A stretch of 64,000 nt of DNA. Origin: RGIG9041 sp045657265. GTDB lineage: Bacteria; Bacillota; Clostridia; Oscillospirales; QAKW01. The stretch lies in the NCBI GenBank assembly GCA_045657265.1, contig JAZOSU010000010.1, forward strand, positions 1 to 64,000. The letters run 5' to 3'. This document shows, one piece after another, positions 62,850 to 64,000 of the stretch. Position 1 is the stretch's first letter. The number at the start of each line of letters is the position of its first letter. The notes beneath the pieces were generated by a model. It was not told where the DNA came from. It saw only the letters and a list, made by a program, of their open reading frames with translations, and made no database searches. The translations under genes were made by a program, and so were the position numbers.

Positions 62850-63248
62850 ATGAATAGAACTAAAGAAAGAATTGCGGCATTTGAAATTATTTTTACTTTT
62901 CCATTTAACAGTGAAAAGAATATCAATGAAATATTAATTAGTTATTGTCAGCATAAAGAAGAATTTCAACTTACAGAGTATATCAGCACAACTGTAAAAG
63001 GTGTTGCTGATAATATTGAAAAAATTGATATTCTTATTAAGAATAATATTAAATCAAGAAAATTCGAGCGACTTGATAATGTGTGTCTTGCCGTTATGCG
63101 TCTTGGTGTGTACGAAATGTTATTTAATGATGACATCCCTACAAGTGTCGCAATAAACGAGGCTATAGAGATTATTAAAAAATATGATGATAGTCTTTCG
63201 GCTTTTGTGCATGGTAATCTTGCTATTATTTCTAAGGCTGAAATATGA
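62850..63248 (+). CDS. nusB: Transcription antitermination protein NusB
   Basis: The 132-residue helical protein matches NusB: RTKERIAAFEIIFTFPF at the N-terminus, KNNIKSRKFERLDNVCLAVMRLGVYEML and DDIPTSVAINEAIEIIKKYDD, ending in a short helix. It binds boxA RNA with NusE in rRNA antitermination. ATG at 62850 follows CGGAGTAATT; an upstream reading from 62814 begins inside the hairpin. Its TGA overlaps the next ATG (ATGA). Confidence 0.92.
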   Translation: MNRTKERIAAFEIIFTFPFNSEKNINEILISYCQHKEEFQLTEYISTTVKGVADNIEKIDILIKNNIKSRKFERLDNVCLAVMRLGVYEMLFNDDIPTSVAINEAIEIIKKYDDSLSAFVHGNLAIISKAEI

Positions 63249-64000
63249 GTAAAATTTTATCTTTTGATACAAGTAACTATACAACTTCAGCTTGTGTATT
63301 TGATACAAATTCAGGAATTGTTTGGGAGAACAGAATTATGTTACCTGTAACTACAGGTCAGTGCGGTTTACGACAAAGCGAAGCTGTTTTTTTACATAAT
63401 AAAAATCTAACTACGCTCTTTGACAACATTCCGAAATTTGATGTTGATTACGTTGCAGTAAGTAACTGTCCATCTGAACGTAGTAATTCATATATGCCTT
63501 GTTTTGTTGTCGGTACAAGCTTTGCAACAAGCATTTCACGAATTTTAGATGTACCGCTTTATATGTGTTCACATCAGAAAAACCATATTGGTGCAGCAGC
63601 TTATTCAGGAAGATGCACAGATATTTTGAAAGATGAATTTTTTGCTTTTCATATTTCAGGAGGCACCACTGATATTTTGCATTGTGTAAATAATAACGGT
63701 GTTGTTGAAATTCATAAAATCGGAGGTACTGCTGATATTAGCTGCGGTCAACTTATTGACAGAACAGGAGTTATGCTTGGTTTTTCTTTTCCGTGTGGAA
63801 GGTACGTTGATGAGTGCTCAAATGGAAATCTTAGTGGTAAAATTAAGATTAGCAAAAACGAATTTTATTATAACTTTTCCGGTTTTGAAAATAAAATAGC
63901 TGAATTCTATGATGAAGGTATGGATAAAACAGAAATTTGCAATTTCTCTTTAGATGTTGTATATACTTTTCTTTTTGATTCGATTATCAGTCTTAAAAAA
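63245..64000 (+). CDS. TsaD/Kae1-like ASKHA-fold protein, partial (runs off window)
   Basis: At least 252 residues, open to the window end, starting MSKILSFDTSNYTTSACVFD. The fold of TsaD is recognisable: an N-terminal DTSNYTTSA ATP loop, the metal motif HQKNH (H110, H114), ISGGTTDIL (138-146) and a CGQLIDRTGVMLGFSFPCG block that in TsaD reads DDAxGEAFDK. The two acidic residues and the Glu of that block are missing (DISCGQLID), so this is likely a paralogue of the t6A synthase, not TsaD itself. Start overlaps nusB (ATGA). The 3' end lies beyond 64000. Confidence 0.78.
   Translation, partial: MSKILSFDTSNYTTSACVFDTNSGIVWENRIMLPVTTGQCGLRQSEAVFLHNKNLTTLFDNIPKFDVDYVAVSNCPSERSNSYMPCFVVGTSFATSISRILDVPLYMCSHQKNHIGAAAYSGRCTDILKDEFFAFHISGGTTDILHCVNNNGVVEIHKIGGTADISCGQLIDRTGVMLGFSFPCGRYVDECSNGNLSGKIKISKNEFYYNFSGFENKIAEFYDEGMDKTEICNFSLDVVYTFLFDSIISLKK

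Noticed and set aside
1..64000. CRISPR arrays, insertion sequences, prophage, integrase attachment sites, toxin-antitoxin or restriction genes
   Set aside because: None seen. The only tandem repeat is inside prkC, and neighbouring genes follow standard Firmicutes orders without signs of insertion.

Overview
The window comes from the chromosome of a low-GC (roughly one third G+C by eye) Gram-positive bacterium, most likely a member of the Clostridia (Oscillospirales/Ruminococcaceae-like). The evidence is the pair of PolC and DnaE replicative polymerases, an IspH-ribosomal protein S1 fusion, a large Firmicutes-type SRP RNA, SepF/DivIVA division genes, WhiA, RemA, a PASTA kinase with its PP2C phosphatase, and type III glutamine synthetase. 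No genus can be named from sequence reading alone. Almost every gene lies on the + strand in tightly packed, often overlapping operons. The exceptions are one 56-codon ORF and a tRNA-Thr on the - strand.

Layout. 1-140: tail of a 5S rRNA and its terminator. 150-2700: a dNTPase-like HD protein, an RlmL-like rRNA methyltransferase and a small convergent membrane-protein gene. 2800-8660: a GtrA protein, two degenerate P-type ATPase-like proteins and, between them, an RlmB-like methyltransferase, apparently one transcription unit. 8660-11540: SRP RNA, dnaX, ybaB, recR. 11550-18050: phosphoglucomutase, tRNA-Thr, a BaiN-like flavoprotein, cmk, plsC and ispH-S1. 18100-31140: miaB, ylbF-like, mutS, mutL, miaA, an orphan HlyD-like protein, then yggS, sepF, yggT, ylmH, divIVA, lspA and an RluD-type synthase. 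31150-46850: pyrH, frr, uppS, cdsA, dxr, rseP, ispG, polC, murB, whiA, dnaE. 46900-51070: pfkA, tRNA-Leu, a second formyltransferase and glnN, mostly with their own promoters. 51080-64000: yicC, remA, gmk, rpoZ, priA, def, fmt, a zinc peptidase, rsmB, rlmN, prpC, prkC, nusB and the start of a TsaD-like gene cut by the window end.

How the genes work together. The window is mostly housekeeping: isoprenoid synthesis (dxr, ispG, ispH, uppS) feeding the lipid carrier for the wall; phospholipid synthesis (plsC, cdsA); DNA replication and repair (dnaX, recR, mutS, mutL, polC, dnaE, priA); rRNA/tRNA modification; translation start and recycling (def, fmt, frr); and division (sepF, yggT, ylmH, divIVA). 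No prophage, insertion sequence, CRISPR array or defence island was seen.

The most unusual items are two. First, two consecutive P-type ATPase homologues lack the catalytic signature of the family and flank rlmB. Second, a strong internal ribosome binding site inside the ispH-S1 gene probably yields a free S1 protein besides the fusion. A PASTA kinase with an 18-bp coding repeat, a diverged TsaD paralogue, an orphan HlyD-like adaptor and several non-standard starts are also noted.
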